Shown here: positions 1 to 10,672 of the stretch, in pieces
How positions within the stretch are numbered: position 1 is the first letter of the stretch
Layout: each line of letters begins with the position of its first letter
Assembly (NCBI GenBank): GCA_964030475.1
Contig: CAXIPT010000001.1
Coordinates: 1,231,681-1,295,680, forward strand
Direction: 5' to 3'
Origin: Tethya wilhelma
Lineage: Eukaryota > Porifera > Demospongiae > Tethyida > Tethyidae
DNA: 64,000 nt
Program-made: the position numbers and the translations under genes
Notes under the pieces: generated by a model
Databases searched by the model: none
What the model was told of the DNA's origin: nothing
What the model saw: the letters and a program-made list of their open reading frames with translations, nothing else

Positions 1-1
1 C

Positions 2-1061
2 ACAGGACAAATAGGAGATCGCCAGATAACACAAATAACAAACAAAAAATGTGAAAAGCATTCCTATTCAATACAAACACATGCCCAAAAGGTCATGATG
101 AAATTTACAACAGAACGGCCACTTAATGATTCAACATTTCCAAATGAAGAACCAGCAATCATTTCAGTATTTGTCAAAAAATGTCCTTTTGGATTTGAGT
201 TAGTGCATACACAAAAATGGCCAGTGTGTGAGTGTACATCTTACTTAAAAGTACAAGGGCTAAGTTGCAGCATAGACACTCAGACCATCCACAGAGAGCC
301 TTCAGTGTGGGTAGGAAACTTTTCTAATGAAATAATTGTCCATCACAACTGCCCATTTGACTATTGTACACACAAACAACAAGACCTAGACCCTACCTCT
401 CAGGACACACAGTGTAACTTCAACAGATCAGGAGTGTTGTGTGGAGGGTGTCCTCCTGGGCTCAGTCTAGCTCTTGGAACATCACAGTGTTTGGACTGTA
501 CTAACACACACCTCCTTTTACTCCTTCTCTTTGCACTGGCTGGACTGCTACTTGTGATCCTACTACTCAAGTTAGACCTCACTGTTTCCATGGGAACTAT
601 AAATGGACTTATCTTTTATGCTAACATTATTCAAGCAAACAGGACTATTTTCTTTCCAGTCAAAGGAGTTAAATATGTCTCCTACATCCTCTCTATCTTC
701 ATAGCATGGCTCAACTTAGACTTTGGGTTTGAAACTTGTTTCACTGCTAACCTTGATGCCTTCACTAGAACATGGCTTCTGAGCTAAAAAAGAAGAGAAA
801 CTTCGAAAAACCATATCAAGTTGGATGGTTGGAAGTGCTTTCATTGTCTTTTTACTAATACTTGCCTATCACTGCTACACAGTGTTCAGTCGTACAATGG
901 TGGGGAGAAAGGTAATTGGTAAAGTCAAGGAGTTTATAACAGCACTGAAATCTGACAATACTGCTATTGATGTCAATAATGAAATTCCAATTCAACCTCA
1001 AGTACCAACTGTTAGTTATGTGGCTATGAATGACTTAAGGGAGCCTTTGCTCACAGAGTGA
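2..1061 (+). pseudogene. Beta-helix/multi-pass membrane protein, copy A (5' cut by window, internal deletion)
   Basis: The reading frame is open from base 2 and matches the C-terminal third of the neighbouring copies: the end of the ectodomain, the Cys-rich module (WVGNFSNEIIVHHNCPFDYC, then CNFNRSGVLCGGCPPGLSL) and the first membrane helices. At 771-790 the sequence jumps from the codons for TRTWL straight to those for the loop before the last helix. Relative to copy B (4278-4940) about 663 bp is missing and one T is added, so the frame hits a stop at 785-787. The last helix and cytoplasmic tail (825-1061, ending in REPLLTE) survive in another frame. Several central membrane helices are therefore gone and the copy cannot make a normal product. 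An assembly collapse between similar copies is an alternative to a real deletion. Confidence 0.85.
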
Positions 1062-1276
1062 GTTTTGGCTCAAAAAAAAAAATCTATTTTGGATCTACTA
1101 GTGTGACATTTTAGAAAAGACAGTAGAAGAGTTCATATTTCAAAACAGACTAAAGTTTACATGATAAATTTGGTGTTTTGGACATTTTGACAAAATATTC
1201 ATAATAATTAGGACAGTTATTGCCCACCATATTCAGGAAAGTTGTGCACCAGTTACTCAGTAGGAGCTGTACCAAG

Positions 1277-4200
1277 ATGCTGCATATCTCATTACTCCTA
1301 TGTTTCTTTTTCCTAGCAAGTCAGGCTGGAGGGGAGGAGTTCTGGATGAGACCAAACAAAACAGTGAGCTGCCCTCATGAGGATAACTGTATAACTCTCT
1401 CTGACATGGTTGCTAACAATTCCAAGTATAATAACATTCTTAACCTGACTATCCACATACTATTTGGTATACATAGACCTAATCAAAGTAATTGGATAAC
1501 ATTAAACCCAACAGACCCATATTATGTGTCCTTCATTGGCCATCCTAACCACTGCAATGAACTATATTGTGATGTAGTCATTGAATGTGAACCATTTGAC
1601 ACTGGAATAGCTATCAATGGTGCCAGTCAAGTCTATTTCACAAACTTCATGATAAAGAAATGCGGTTTACAGATAACTAAAGAAACCATAATGTACGAAA
1701 AAGGGTCTCTAATAAATTTCTTTTTACTAAGCAGAACAGCAATGCTGCTTAATGGTGTGTATAACTTATCAATGATAAACATTCACATAAATGAAAGTAA
1801 GCGCTATGGCTTGTTTGTTTTCAGACAATTAGGAAATGCAGACATTGAAAATTGTTCATTCAAATTTAGCAACTGGAATACTACAAAACCAGGTGGAAAC
1901 ATCTTTCTTTTAGTCAACTGCAGTTTTAAATTATGCATGCTATCTATTAAACATTCTGTGGTTTCTTATGGCAGGAATGGTCAACGGAGTCTAAATAGGG
2001 TACGAACAGGAAGTGGTGGAGTAACAATCAAATTTATAGGTCCAATAAAAAATAAAACTATTGTGTTTATAAACAACAGCACTTTTTCTCATAATTATGC
2101 TGTCAGTGGAGCTCATTTGCAAGTTTTGACTTTCTATACTAAAAAAACCATCAAGTTCTCAGATTATGATGAAAATTTACCTAACATTACTGTACAGAAC
2201 TGTGAATTTAGAGGTGGAAATGCAACCACAATGGGTGGTGGATTGTATGCAGAAGTATGGAACAGAGTCCAACGTGATCGAATACATTTCATGCATATTC
2301 TCACAAAGTTTGTACTACATATAAAAAACTCGAACTTCATAAGAAACCAAGCTCAACGTGGTGGTGCAATAGCATTGAAGTATGCCAAGTTAGATCGGTA
2401 CCCAGTAGATAATGATCCAACTATAGAAAATTCAGTGATGACTGCAATAACAAACAGTATGTTCGATGCCAATGAAGCAGATCTGGGAGGAGGAATTTAC
2501 CACTATTCAGCACATAGTACAAATAAAAAATATGCTACCACAGTATTTACACTTGCTATAATAGCTACAAATTTTTCTAACCACATAGTAAAAAACTTTG
2601 GGGGAGCTATCTATATTACAGATTTAAATTACATGCGATATAAACTTGGCTACCGTGGTGTGCGAATAAAATTTAACATCTCACTTTGTAATTTTGAAAA
2701 GAACTCAGCAAAATCAGGCATAGCAATATGGCAAACATCAAAACCTGTATTAACATCAATACCACTTACAATTATCAAAAGCATATTTAAACAAAATGTG
2801 GGAAAGAACAACACAACAATAAGTGCAGTTGTATACCTGGAGCGTACCAGTAATGTGACACTGAAGGGATTAACCTTTCAAAACAACTCTGCTACTGCTT
2901 TGCACATAAACCAATCAATAGTGGAATTTCATGGAGACAATTACATAAGAGACAACACAGCAGAGCTTGGCGCAGCAATGTTTCTAGAATGTTCTCCAAG
3001 TCAATTCATTCTTAATAAAAGTGCAACTGTTCATATTTTACGAAATAGAGCAACTACATTTGGTGGAGGAATCACAGTCAGGGACGGATGCTCTTTAAAT
3101 ACTCTTGCATACGCTAACATCTTCATGTGCTTTTTTCAAATAGAACAGGTAAAAAGTACTCCACAGGTCAATATGGAAAATAACACAGCAGGCATTATTG
3201 GTAATGATATATACGGAGGAGATCTAGAGTACTGTCACTTCAGAAATGGCAGTTACCCAACAATAAAAATATTCAAAAGAATTTTTAATGTTGATAAATT
3301 TTCATCCGCAGTTGTTTCTCGTCCATATAGAGTGTGCATTTGTAATTCCAAACATAAAAACCTACAAAATTGTTTACAGCACTTTAGAGTACACGTTTTT
3401 CCAGGAGAAGAGTTTCAGATTCCAGTTATCGGTCTTGGACAGTTTTTCAATCCAGCTCCTGCAGTAATCAGGGCTGAACTGTATACTACTATTGGGTACA
3501 CAGCACAAATAGGGGATCGACAGATTACACAAGACATACCTAGCACATGTCAAAATCTTTCATATTCTATACAGACACAACCAAACAATGTCACTCTCAA
3601 ATTAACAGTTGAGCGTCCTCTTATTAACCTCAATTTCCCCCCAATACAACCAGCATTAATTTCAGTTACAGTAAAGGATTGTCCTCTTGGATTCAAATTA
3701 GTGTACGTACAAAACCTACCAGTGTGTGACTGTGCAGCACACTTAACTAAACAGAAACTAACTTGTAACATTAACACTCAAACTATTCACAGAGAACCTT
3801 CAATGTGGATAGGAAATTTTTCTGATGAAATAATTGTCCACCACAACTGCCCTCTTGACTATTGTACACACAAACAACAAGACCTAGATCCTACCTCTCA
3901 GGACTCCCAGTGTAACTTCAACAGATCAGGAGTGTTGTGTGGAGGGTGTCCTCCTGGACTCAGTCTAGCTCTTGGAACATCACAGTGTTTGGAGTGTACT
4001 AACACACACCTCCTTTTACTACTTCTCTTTGCACTGGCTGGACTGCTACTTGTGATCCTACTACTCAAGTTAGACCTCACTGTTTCCACAGGAACTATCA
4101 ATGGACTCATCTTTTATGCTAACATTATTCAAGCAAACAGGACCATTTTCTTTCTAGTCAAAGGAGTTAAATATCTTTCCTACTTTCTCTCCATCTTCAT

Positions 4201-5221
4201 AGCGTGGCTCAATTTAGACTTTGGCTTTGAAGCTTGTTTCGTTACTAACCTTGATGCCTTCACTAGAACGTGGCTTCAGTTTGTCTTTCCTCTCTACATC
4301 TGGCTAATGGTAGCTGTCCTCATTCTAGTCAGCAGGTACTCTGTCACAGTCTCTCGATTGACAGGCTCGAACACAGTCTCTGTTCTAGCTACCTTGTTTC
4401 TCTTGTCCTATTCAAAGCTCCTACAGACTACTCTCAACATCTTCTCATTCACTACACTCACTCATAGTAACAACACAGTTACAGCAGTGTGGTTGCTGGA
4501 TGGAAACTATCTCTACTTATAATGGCCCCACTCTGCTCTCTTCACAGCAGCTCTTGTCACTCTAGTTGCTCACCTCCTCCCATTTATGCTACTCTTATCA
4601 CTGGCTCCTTTCCTACAAAGATACTCTCATTTTAGACTTTTACGAAGGATCTTTAGATTCAAGCCACTCTTGGATGCCTACCAAGGACCTTACAAAGTGA
4701 AACTGAGATGGTGGACTGGACTCATGTTGCTAACAAGAGGGCTTCTCTTTATAGCATTTGCAGTCAATATACAGGGTGATCCTCAAGTTAATCTGTTTAT
4801 TACTGCCATTGTAGTACTACTGCTGTTTGTTATATGGGTGAAATTTGGCAGGGTGTATCGCAAAGCACCGACTAACGCCATTGAACTTTTCTTTATCCTC
4901 AACCTTGGTATCTATGTTGTTGCTGTCCTGTACATACAGGGAGCTAAAAAAGAAGAGAAACTTCGAAAAACCATATCATGTTGGATGGTAGGAAGTGCAT
5001 TCATTGTCTTCTTATTAATACTTACCTATCACTGTTACTCAGTGTTCAGTCATACAATGGTTGGGAGAAAGGTGATTGGTAAGGTCAAGGAGTTTATAAC
5101 AGCACTAAAATCTGATAATACTGCCCCTGATGACAATAGTGACATTCCAGTTCAACCTCAAGTACCAACTGTTAGTTATGTGGCTATGAATGACTTGAGG
5201 GAGCCTTTGCTCACAAAATGA
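1277..5221 (+). pseudogene. Beta-helix/multi-pass membrane protein, copy B (single nonsense codon)
   Basis: This is a full-length copy in one frame except for TAA at 4520-4522, where copies C and E have CAA in the same context (codons for NYLYLQW). A single C-to-T change therefore removes the last membrane helices and the tail. The frame continues uninterrupted to 5221. The ATG at 1277 (MLHISLLLCFFFLASQAGG) is preferred over the in-frame ATG at 1220 because it begins a clean signal peptide that aligns with the other copies. The ectodomain carries repeated short motifs with GGA/GGG turns and Asn ladders, as in right-handed beta-helices, and many NxS/T sites. A Cys-rich module and hydrophobic helices follow. 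It could be a recent pseudogene, a null allele, or a truncated product that still has several helices. Confidence 0.85.
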
Positions 5222-5600
5222 GATTTCATTTTGAACAAGATCTTTAAGAAAACAAACATGTTTGTTAAAAAGTTATACATTTTAGAAAAACCTGTTTTGT
5301 CAACCATTGATTGTTATTTTATGTAAGTAAGCTAGTGAAGTTTCCATAATAAACTTTGACAATTTTTATCGTTTATAAAACACTATTCTTATTAACTTTA
5401 TGTTATACATATCCTGTACAGTGAGTGGGACTTTCACACAAGTTTGGATTTATTATCCATATGCACTTGGAAATGACATTATTAGAGCTTCTTTTGTGCT
5501 GTCCATTATTAAATGCAGTAAATGTCCCCCTAATTGTTTATAATACTTCAGAAGTCCCAAACATCATGTTGAAGTATCATAATTATCCATGCCAGCTGTA

Positions 5601-5607
5601 TATAAAA
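5601..5607 (+). promoter_or_regulatory. TATA box of beta-helix copy C
   Basis: TATAAAA lies 65 bp upstream of the ATG. The whole 5410-5665 leader is recognisably repeated before copy E, where TATAATAA sits at 10606-10613, 67 bp before its ATG. Conserved position and shared flanks (GCTGAGATAGCC, then TCACACAAACCAGA) support a core promoter. The transcription start is inferred only. Confidence 0.5.
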
Positions 5608-5665
5608 ACTTAGAGCTGAGATAGCCTTTAGACTAGAATCTCACACAAACCAGAAAATCGAGTTA

Positions 5666-8600
5666 ATGAAAATGATGTTATTACTGCTGTGTCTCTTTCT
5701 CCTAGCAAGTCAGGCTGGAGGGGAGGAGTTCTGGATGAGACCAAACCAAACAGCTAGCTGTCCTTATGAGGATAACTGTATGACTCTTTCTGAGATGGTA
5801 GCTAACCAGTCAAGGTTTGCTAGCATTCCCATCTTGACAATTCATATACTCCCTGGAGTACACAAACCACAGAAGAGTGGATGGATATCATTAAATTTTA
5901 CTTCTCAAGAACATTATGTGTCCTTCATAGGCCATCCAAACCACTGCAATGAGTCTGATTGTGATGTGGTCATTGAATGCAACTCCTCTGATTTTGGAAT
6001 AGCTATAATTGGCCAAATAAAAGTGAATTTGACAAATCTAGTGATCAGAAAATGTAGTATGTCCATCTATGACAATATTACTAAACCTACATCAAAAGAT
6101 AGTGTAAATAATTTTGTGAGTCAATTAAATCATACTAAAGCAGCCATACTGATTAATTCTGTATACAAACTAACAATGGTCAATGTTCATATTCACGAAA
6201 GCAAAGGGTATGGTATGGTAGTGCTACAAACTAACACAACCACCATTGACCATAGCTCATTCAAGTTCAACAATTGGAAAGCTGATAATCAACTAGGAGG
6301 AAACATTTTTTTCCTGGTTAATATAACTACAAGTGAATTGTTCATTAGCCATTCAAATATTTCTTATGGCCAAGATCTAAACACTGTTGAAGAAAGAAAG
6401 GATAGCATACAATCAGGAAGTGGTGGTGTATCAATCATAATTCAAGATCAAGTAAAAAATTACACAAACTTCACTGTCTCATTTAACAACATCTCATTTT
6501 TAAATAATTATGGTCATAAAGGAGCTCACCTGTATATTTACATATTTCACAACAAAATTACAAAACATTATTACTCTGGAAATTTGCAATCCATCACAAT
6601 ACAGAATTGTACATTCAGAGAAGGAAACGCAACCACACTAGGAGGTGGGTTGTATCTAGAGATTTGGCATAGAGAGAGATTTTATAAAGATCAAATATCT
6701 GCTGTTACAAAGCACTCTTTAGATATAAAAGATTCTATGTTCCTAGGTAACTCTGCTCGATTTGGTGGTGCAATAGCATTGAACTATACCTGGAGTGCTC
6801 AGCGAGCTAATCATATTTCATATAGTAAACAAGCAGAGATCAATATTACAAAGAGTCTATTCCATGCGAATAAAGCTATCCGAGGAGGAGGCATACATCA
6901 GTATTCAAAAGATGAAAGAAATGATACATTTGTAACCAAGTTAATTCTTAATTTGAAGTTGGTAAATTTTACTTTTAACACAGCAACAGATATTGGGGGA
7001 GCAATTTACAGTAACAAAGATTATGATACAATGTATTCACCTTTGAAATTTGCCGGCTATTGTCAAATAATTAACATAGCATTCAGTCGTTTCAAAAACA
7101 ACATAGCCAAATTAGGCTGCGCTTTATGGCAAGTATCAAAGCATACATCAACAGCAATAAATTTGGAGATGTCAGAAAGCACATTTGAAAGTAATATGCG
7201 AAATGACACAGAAAGAAGTTCTATTATATACCTTGAACATATTAATGCAATCCTCAAACAAATAACACTTAAAAATAACACGGGCAGTCCCCTATATATT
7301 AACCAATCAACAATAACATTTCAAAAGAACAACACATTTACAAACAATACTGCAGAAAATGGTGGAGCAATATTCCTGGAGTGCTCTCCTAGTCAATTCA
7401 TTCTTAGCAATACAACTGCTGTTTATATAGAGAGGAATAGAGCAACAGGATATGGAGGAGGAATAGCAGTCAGAGATGGATGTACCCTAAACATTCCTGA
7501 CAATATCGCATTGCCATGCTTTTTTCAATTATCAAATGAGACAGAATTGATAGCAACTTCACCACTGGTAGTTATGAAAAACAACACAGCAGGAATTAGT
7601 GGCAATGATATTTATGGAGGAGATCTAGAAAATTGCTATTTTAGAGATGGTAGTAATCTAACACAACTCAAACTAGCTACAATATTTCAGACAGAAAATT
7701 TTTCATCTGCAGTCGCATCTTCTCCATACAGTGTTTGCATATGTGATAACAAATCAAAAAGTTTACAAAAGTTGTGCACAATCAATGAGAATTTACAATG
7801 CTTACAAAACTCAAACATTAGCCTTTTCCCTGGACAAGATTTTAAAATCCCATTGGTAGGGGCTGGACAATTTTGTAATCCTTCTCCAGCAATAATGAGA
7901 GCTCAACTACATGAATCTTCTAAGCACACAAAATTAGTGGGAGATAAACGAATTATAACAACTCATGAGTGTAAAAATTTTACATACTCCATAAAAACTA
8001 AAACACAAGCAGAGAGAGTGAACATTACATTTTCAGTTGAACAACCACTTAATTTAAAATTCCCAGAAGCACAATTCGCCATTTATTCAGTCAAAGTGAA
8101 AGACTGTCCTCTAGGGTTTCAACTAAACCATACAATGGAGCAACCAGTGTGTGAATGTGAGCCTCACTTGGAAGCACATGGACTTGTATGTGATATCAAC
8201 ACTCAGACTATTGACAGAAAGCCTTCAATGTGGATTGGAAACTTTTCCAATGAAATAATTGTCCATCACAATTGCCCATTTGATTACTGTACACATGAAC
8301 TACCTAAACTAGATCCCACTTCTCAGGACACACAGTGTAACTTCAACAGATCAGGAGTGTTGTGTGGAGGGTGTCTTCCTGGGTTCAGTCTAGCTCTTGG
8401 AACATCAAAATGTTTGAAGTGTACTAACACACACCTCCTTTTACTCCTTCTCTTTGCACTGGCTGGATTGCTACTTGTGCTCCTACTACTCAAGTTAGAC
8501 CTCACTGTTTCTACAGGAACTATCAATGGACTCATCTTTTATGCTAACATTATTCAAGCAAACAGGACTATTTTCTTTCCAGTCAAAGGAGTCAAATATC

Positions 8601-9649
8601 TCTCTTACTTTCTCTCTATCTTCATAGCGTGGCTCAATTTAGACTTTGGCTTTGAAACCTGTTTCACTGCTAACCTTGATGCCTTCACTAGAACGTGGCT
8701 TCAGTTTGTCTTTCCCCTGTACATCTGGCTAATGGTGGCTGTCCTCATTCTAGTCAGCAGGTACTCTGTCACAGTCTCTCGATTGACAGGCTCGAACACA
8801 GTCTCTGTTCTAGCTACCTTGTTTCTCTTGTCCTATTCAAAGCTCCTACAGACTACTCTCAACATCTTCTCATTTGCTAGACTAGCTGATAGTAACAACA
8901 TGGTTACAATAGTATGGTTGTTGGATGGAAACTATCTCTACTTACAATGGCCCCACTCTGCTCTCTTCACAGCAGCTCTGCTCACTCTTGTTGCTCACCT
9001 CCTCCCATTCATGCTACTAATATTGCTGGCTCCTTTCCTACAAAGATACTCTCACTTTAGACTTTTACGAAGAGTCTTTAGATTCAAGCCACTCTTGGAT
9101 GCCTACCAAGGACCTTACAAAGTGAAACTGAGATGGTGGACTGGATTGATGTTGCTGGCTCGAGGGCTTCTCTTCACAGCATTTGCAGTTAATTTACAGG
9201 GTTATCCTGAAACTAATCTCTTTATGATTGATTTAGCGGTGCTACTATTTCTCATAATATGGTTAAAATATGGTAGGGTATATCGCAAACTATTAATCAA
9301 TGGACTGGAAGTTTTCTTTATCTTCAACCTTGGTATCTATGTTGCTGCTGTCCTGTACATACAGGGAACAACCAAAGAAGAGGAACTTCGAAAAATAATT
9401 TCATGTTGGATGGTTGGAAGTGCATTCATTGTCTTTTTACTAATACTTGCCTATCACTGCTATACAGTATTTAGTAGTACAACAGTGGGGACAAAGGTGA
9501 ATTCCAAAGTCAAGGAGTTAATGAGTGCATTGAAATCTGACAATAGCCTTCCTGATGACAATACTAATGATATTCCTGTTCAACCTGAAGAACCATCTGT
9601 TAGTTATGTAGATATGAATGATCTGAGGGAGCCACTGCTTAATGATTGA
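5666..9649 (+). CDS. Beta-helix ectodomain, multi-pass membrane protein, copy C (intact)
   Basis: Intact single-exon gene of 1,327 residues. Residues 1-22 form a signal peptide (MKMMLLLLCLFLLASQAGG). Residues of about 25-720 form a repetitive, glycosylation-rich ectodomain with recurring NxxFxxNxA-GGAI and YGGGIAVRDGC motifs, like pectate-lyase-type right-handed beta-helices and chlamydial PMP-like repeats. A Cys-rich module follows at about 810-920 (DCPLGFQL, CECEPHL, SMWIGNFSNEIIVHHNCPF, CNFNRSGVLCGGC). From about residue 920 there are 9-10 hydrophobic helices, including LLLLLLFALAGLLLVLLLLK and FVFPLYIWLMVAVLILVSRY, then a cytoplasmic tail ending SYVDMNDLREPLLND. The polytopic part resembles membrane modules of large invertebrate and protist surface proteins. 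No function is recognised; a surface receptor, adhesion or channel-like role is inference. No introns are evident. Confidence 0.85.
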   Translation: MKMMLLLLCLFLLASQAGGEEFWMRPNQTASCPYEDNCMTLSEMVANQSRFASIPILTIHILPGVHKPQKSGWISLNFTSQEHYVSFIGHPNHCNESDCDVVIECNSSDFGIAIIGQIKVNLTNLVIRKCSMSIYDNITKPTSKDSVNNFVSQLNHTKAAILINSVYKLTMVNVHIHESKGYGMVVLQTNTTTIDHSSFKFNNWKADNQLGGNIFFLVNITTSELFISHSNISYGQDLNTVEERKDSIQSGSGGVSIIIQDQVKNYTNFTVSFNNISFLNNYGHKGAHLYIYIFHNKITKHYYSGNLQSITIQNCTFREGNATTLGGGLYLEIWHRERFYKDQISAVTKHSLDIKDSMFLGNSARFGGAIALNYTWSAQRANHISYSKQAEINITKSLFHANKAIRGGGIHQYSKDERNDTFVTKLILNLKLVNFTFNTATDIGGAIYSNKDYDTMYSPLKFAGYCQIINIAFSRFKNNIAKLGCALWQVSKHTSTAINLEMSESTFESNMRNDTERSSIIYLEHINAILKQITLKNNTGSPLYINQSTITFQKNNTFTNNTAENGGAIFLECSPSQFILSNTTAVYIERNRATGYGGGIAVRDGCTLNIPDNIALPCFFQLSNETELIATSPLVVMKNNTAGISGNDIYGGDLENCYFRDGSNLTQLKLATIFQTENFSSAVASSPYSVCICDNKSKSLQKLCTINENLQCLQNSNISLFPGQDFKIPLVGAGQFCNPSPAIMRAQLHESSKHTKLVGDKRIITTHECKNFTYSIKTKTQAERVNITFSVEQPLNLKFPEAQFAIYSVKVKDCPLGFQLNHTMEQPVCECEPHLEAHGLVCDINTQTIDRKPSMWIGNFSNEIIVHHNCPFDYCTHELPKLDPTSQDTQCNFNRSGVLCGGCLPGFSLALGTSKCLKCTNTHLLLLLLFALAGLLLVLLLLKLDLTVSTGTINGLIFYANIIQANRTIFFPVKGVKYLSYFLSIFIAWLNLDFGFETCFTANLDAFTRTWLQFVFPLYIWLMVAVLILVSRYSVTVSRLTGSNTVSVLATLFLLSYSKLLQTTLNIFSFARLADSNNMVTIVWLLDGNYLYLQWPHSALFTAALLTLVAHLLPFMLLILLAPFLQRYSHFRLLRRVFRFKPLLDAYQGPYKVKLRWWTGLMLLARGLLFTAFAVNLQGYPETNLFMIDLAVLLFLIIWLKYGRVYRKLLINGLEVFFIFNLGIYVAAVLYIQGTTKEEELRKIISCWMVGSAFIVFLLILAYHCYTVFSSTTVGTKVNSKVKELMSALKSDNSLPDDNTNDIPVQPEEPSVSYVDMNDLREPLLND

Positions 9650-9743
9650 GTTTAATCTACAAGAGTGATCCTTACAGAGATGATAGTACTGGAGAACAAT
9701 AATATACCACATTTGCTAAATATTTGTCTACATGTAGTTAATT

Positions 9744-10268
9744 AATGTTGATAGTCAGAGGGTTTCTCTTTACAGCATTTGCAATCAATGTACTGTGTGA
9801 TCCCCAAGTTAATATGTTCATTACTGCCATTGTAATAATCCTGTTGTTCATTATAATATTATGGGTGAAATTTTGCAGGGTGTATCGCAAAGCACCAATT
9901 ACTGCAATTGAACTGTTCTTTATCCTCAACCTTGGTATCTATGTTGCTGCTGTCCTGTACATACAGGGAGCTAAAAAAGAAGTGAAGCTTTGAAAAACTA
10001 TATCATGTTGGATGGTAGGAAGTGCATTCATTGTCTTTTTACTAATACTTGCCTATCACTGTTACTCAGTGTTCAGTCATACAATGGTGGGGAGAAAGGT
10101 GATTGGTAAAGTCAAGGAGTTAAATAACAGCACTGAAATCTGACAACCATGTCCCAGCTAGATCCTTGGAGTTGAACTGGAATATTAATATTCCAGTTCA
10201 ACCTAAAAAACCAACTTTTTGTTATAATTATGGCTATAGATGACTTGAGGGAACCTTTATTCAGAGTG
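9744..10268 (+). pseudogene. 3' fragment of a beta-helix/multi-pass protein, copy D
   Basis: The fragment starts at the codons for the helix MLLARGLLF and runs to the C-terminal tail, so it lacks the whole ectodomain. It carries a CGA-to-TGA nonsense at the KLR motif (9991-9993) and small indels (for example GAGTTAAATAAC where copy B has GAGTTTATAAC), and it has lost the terminal REPLL stop context. It is followed by a promoter-like leader homologous to the one before copy C, which suggests unequal crossing-over between units. Confidence 0.8.
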
Positions 10269-10605
10269 AGCTTCGAACATGTTTGTTATTTAGAGTGATA
10301 TACATTTTAGAAAATAACTGCTTTATTGCTGAGTAAGCTAGTGAAGTTAGCACAATATTAACTTTGAATTTGACACTTTGACAAATTTTACAAAATATTC
10401 TTCTTATTAACTTGATGTTTTTGCACCCTGTACAGTGCACAGGCCTTTCAGACTAGTTTGAATCAGATTCTATTATCTGCATGAACTTGAATGACACTAT
10501 AGCTCTTTTTGTGATGTCCATTATTGAATGCAGTAAATGTACACCTGATTGTTTATAATGCTATATAAGTCCCAAAATGTCATGTCGAAGCATCCATACC
10601 AGAAG

Positions 10606-10613
10606 TATAATAA
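10606..10613 (+). promoter_or_regulatory. TATA-like element of beta-helix copy E
   Basis: TATAATAA lies at the same distance from the ATG as the TATA box of copy C, within a leader (10430-10672) that is clearly homologous to 5410-5665. Confidence 0.4.
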
Positions 10614-10672
10614 GAATTAACTTAAAGCTGAGATAGCCCTTAGACTATATAGAATTTCACACAAACCAGAGA

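Noticed and set aside
3898..4110. A roughly 70-codon - strand open frame recurring in every beta-helix copy (also near 400-591, 8323-8535, 13318-13521)
   Set aside because: It lies antisense to the conserved Cys-rich/first-helix segment and recurs only because the sense strand is conserved. It has no start context or independent evidence.
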